The notes under the pieces: model-generated | The model's input: only the letters and a program-made list of their open reading frames with translations | Databases searched by the model: none | Told to the model about the DNA's origin: nothing | Program-made: the position numbers and the translations under genes | Part shown: positions 5,459-5,668 of the stretch, in pieces | Position numbering within the stretch: the first letter of the stretch is position 1 | Layout of the letters: each line of letters begins with the position of its first letter | Assembly (NCBI GenBank): GCA_030146225.1 | Contig: JASLCA010000041.1 | Span: 1 to 5,668 of the forward strand | Direction: 5' to 3' | Origin: Sphingobacterium sp. | Lineage (GTDB): Bacteria; Bacteroidota; Bacteroidia; Sphingobacteriales; Sphingobacteriaceae | DNA: 5,668 nucleotides

Positions 5459-5668
5459 CCCGACGGCGGCCGCATCGTCTTGAACGGACAGCCGATCCGC
5501 CCGCGCTCGACCCAGGAGGCGCAGGCGCTGGGCATCAGCACCGTCTACCAGGAAGTGAACCTGTGCCCGAATCTGTCGGTCGCGGAAAACATCTTCATCG
5601 GCCGCTATCCGCGCCGCTTCGGCCTGGTCGACTGGCGCACGATGCGCCGGCAAGCCGCCGAACTGCTG
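5456..5668 (+). CDS. Sugar ABC transporter ATP-binding protein, internal fragment (YtfR/RbsA/XylG-like), foreign to the rest
   Basis: Frame 5456-5668 encodes 71 residues with neither start nor stop: QPDGGRIVLNGQPIRPRSTQ, then EAQALGISTVYQEVNLCPNL, then SVAENIFIGRYPRRFGLVDW and RTMRRQAAELL. This is the segment just after Walker A in a CUT2-type monosaccharide importer ATPase, with VYQEVNL around the Q-loop glutamine (residue 32). The SVAENIFIGR-x-P-x-RFGL pattern resembles YtfR, the galactofuranose importer ATPase, most closely. Walker A, the signature LSGGQ and Walker B lie outside. GC is 141 of 208 bases (68%) from 5461 on, with mostly G or C in third codon positions, unlike everything upstream and typical of Burkholderiales-like proteobacteria. 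It is one base out of phase with yidC and no gene start is present, which argues against a natural gene fusion. The YtfR subgroup call is from memory of the family. Confidence 0.85.

Noticed and set aside
5445..5470. Horizontal transfer or transposon insertion as the cause of the GC switch.
   Set aside because: There is no inverted terminal repeat, target duplication, integrase or complete foreign gene, and both partner genes are cut mid-frame. An artefact fits better, although the right end of any insert would lie outside this window.
5447..5653. Minus-strand open frame of 68 codons across the junction.
   Set aside because: It is antisense to the ABC ATPase fragment, crosses the chimeric junction, and has the composition expected of a shadow frame in high-GC DNA.
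5161..5668. The yidC frame stays open from 5161 through the junction to the window end, as if it were one fusion gene.
   Set aside because: After codon 98 the translation turns into Arg/Pro/His-rich nonsense, while the frame one base over reads a well-conserved ABC ATPase. The open frame is a side effect of high GC.

Overview
The first ~5,453 bases look like chromosomal DNA of a Bacteroidota bacterium, probably of the Sphingobacteriales. The evidence is moderate-to-low GC, no Shine-Dalgarno sequences before the genes, and the Bacteroidota promoter element TAnnTTTG in front of three genes. The pair pyrG followed closely by yidC is also common in this phylum. The last ~215 bases are a different genome. 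GC jumps from about 38% (5161-5450) to about 68% (5461-5668), and the reading frame becomes an internal piece of a proteobacterial-type sugar ABC transporter ATPase. The junction at about 5453 cuts yidC, an essential gene, so an assembly or library chimera is the most economical explanation.

Layout. The left edge holds the 5' part of a tRNA-Pro gene on the minus strand, with its own TATCTTTG promoter at 64-71. A gene-free stretch of almost 500 bp follows, very poor in G on the plus strand and carrying a duplicated ~61-bp unit plus degenerate copies of its core. The rplS transcription unit comes next: a promoter at 455-462, a ~115-nt leader with a strong hairpin, the L19 gene (584-931) and an intrinsic terminator (954-984). 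A two-gene operon (1134-3309) is set between the housekeeping genes. It encodes a Sec-exported CBM9-like carbohydrate-binding protein and a Tat-exported TIM-barrel protein resembling family-10-like glycosyl hydrolases (GHL10). The operon has a perfect 9-4-9 inverted repeat just upstream and a 16-bp hairpin just downstream. The pyrG promoter (3442-3449), pyrG (3521-5131) and the start of yidC (5161 to ~5454) follow.

How the parts work together. rplS, tRNA-Pro, pyrG and yidC are core functions: ribosome, translation, CTP synthesis and membrane protein insertion. The central pair looks like an accessory module for binding and cutting or remodelling a glycan outside the cytoplasm. Overlapping genes couple its expression, and a dyad-binding regulator may control it. 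I found no CRISPR array, insertion sequence, phage gene or defence system. The points most worth a second look are the chimeric junction, the rplS leader, the operon dyad, and the repeat-bearing G-poor intergenic region.
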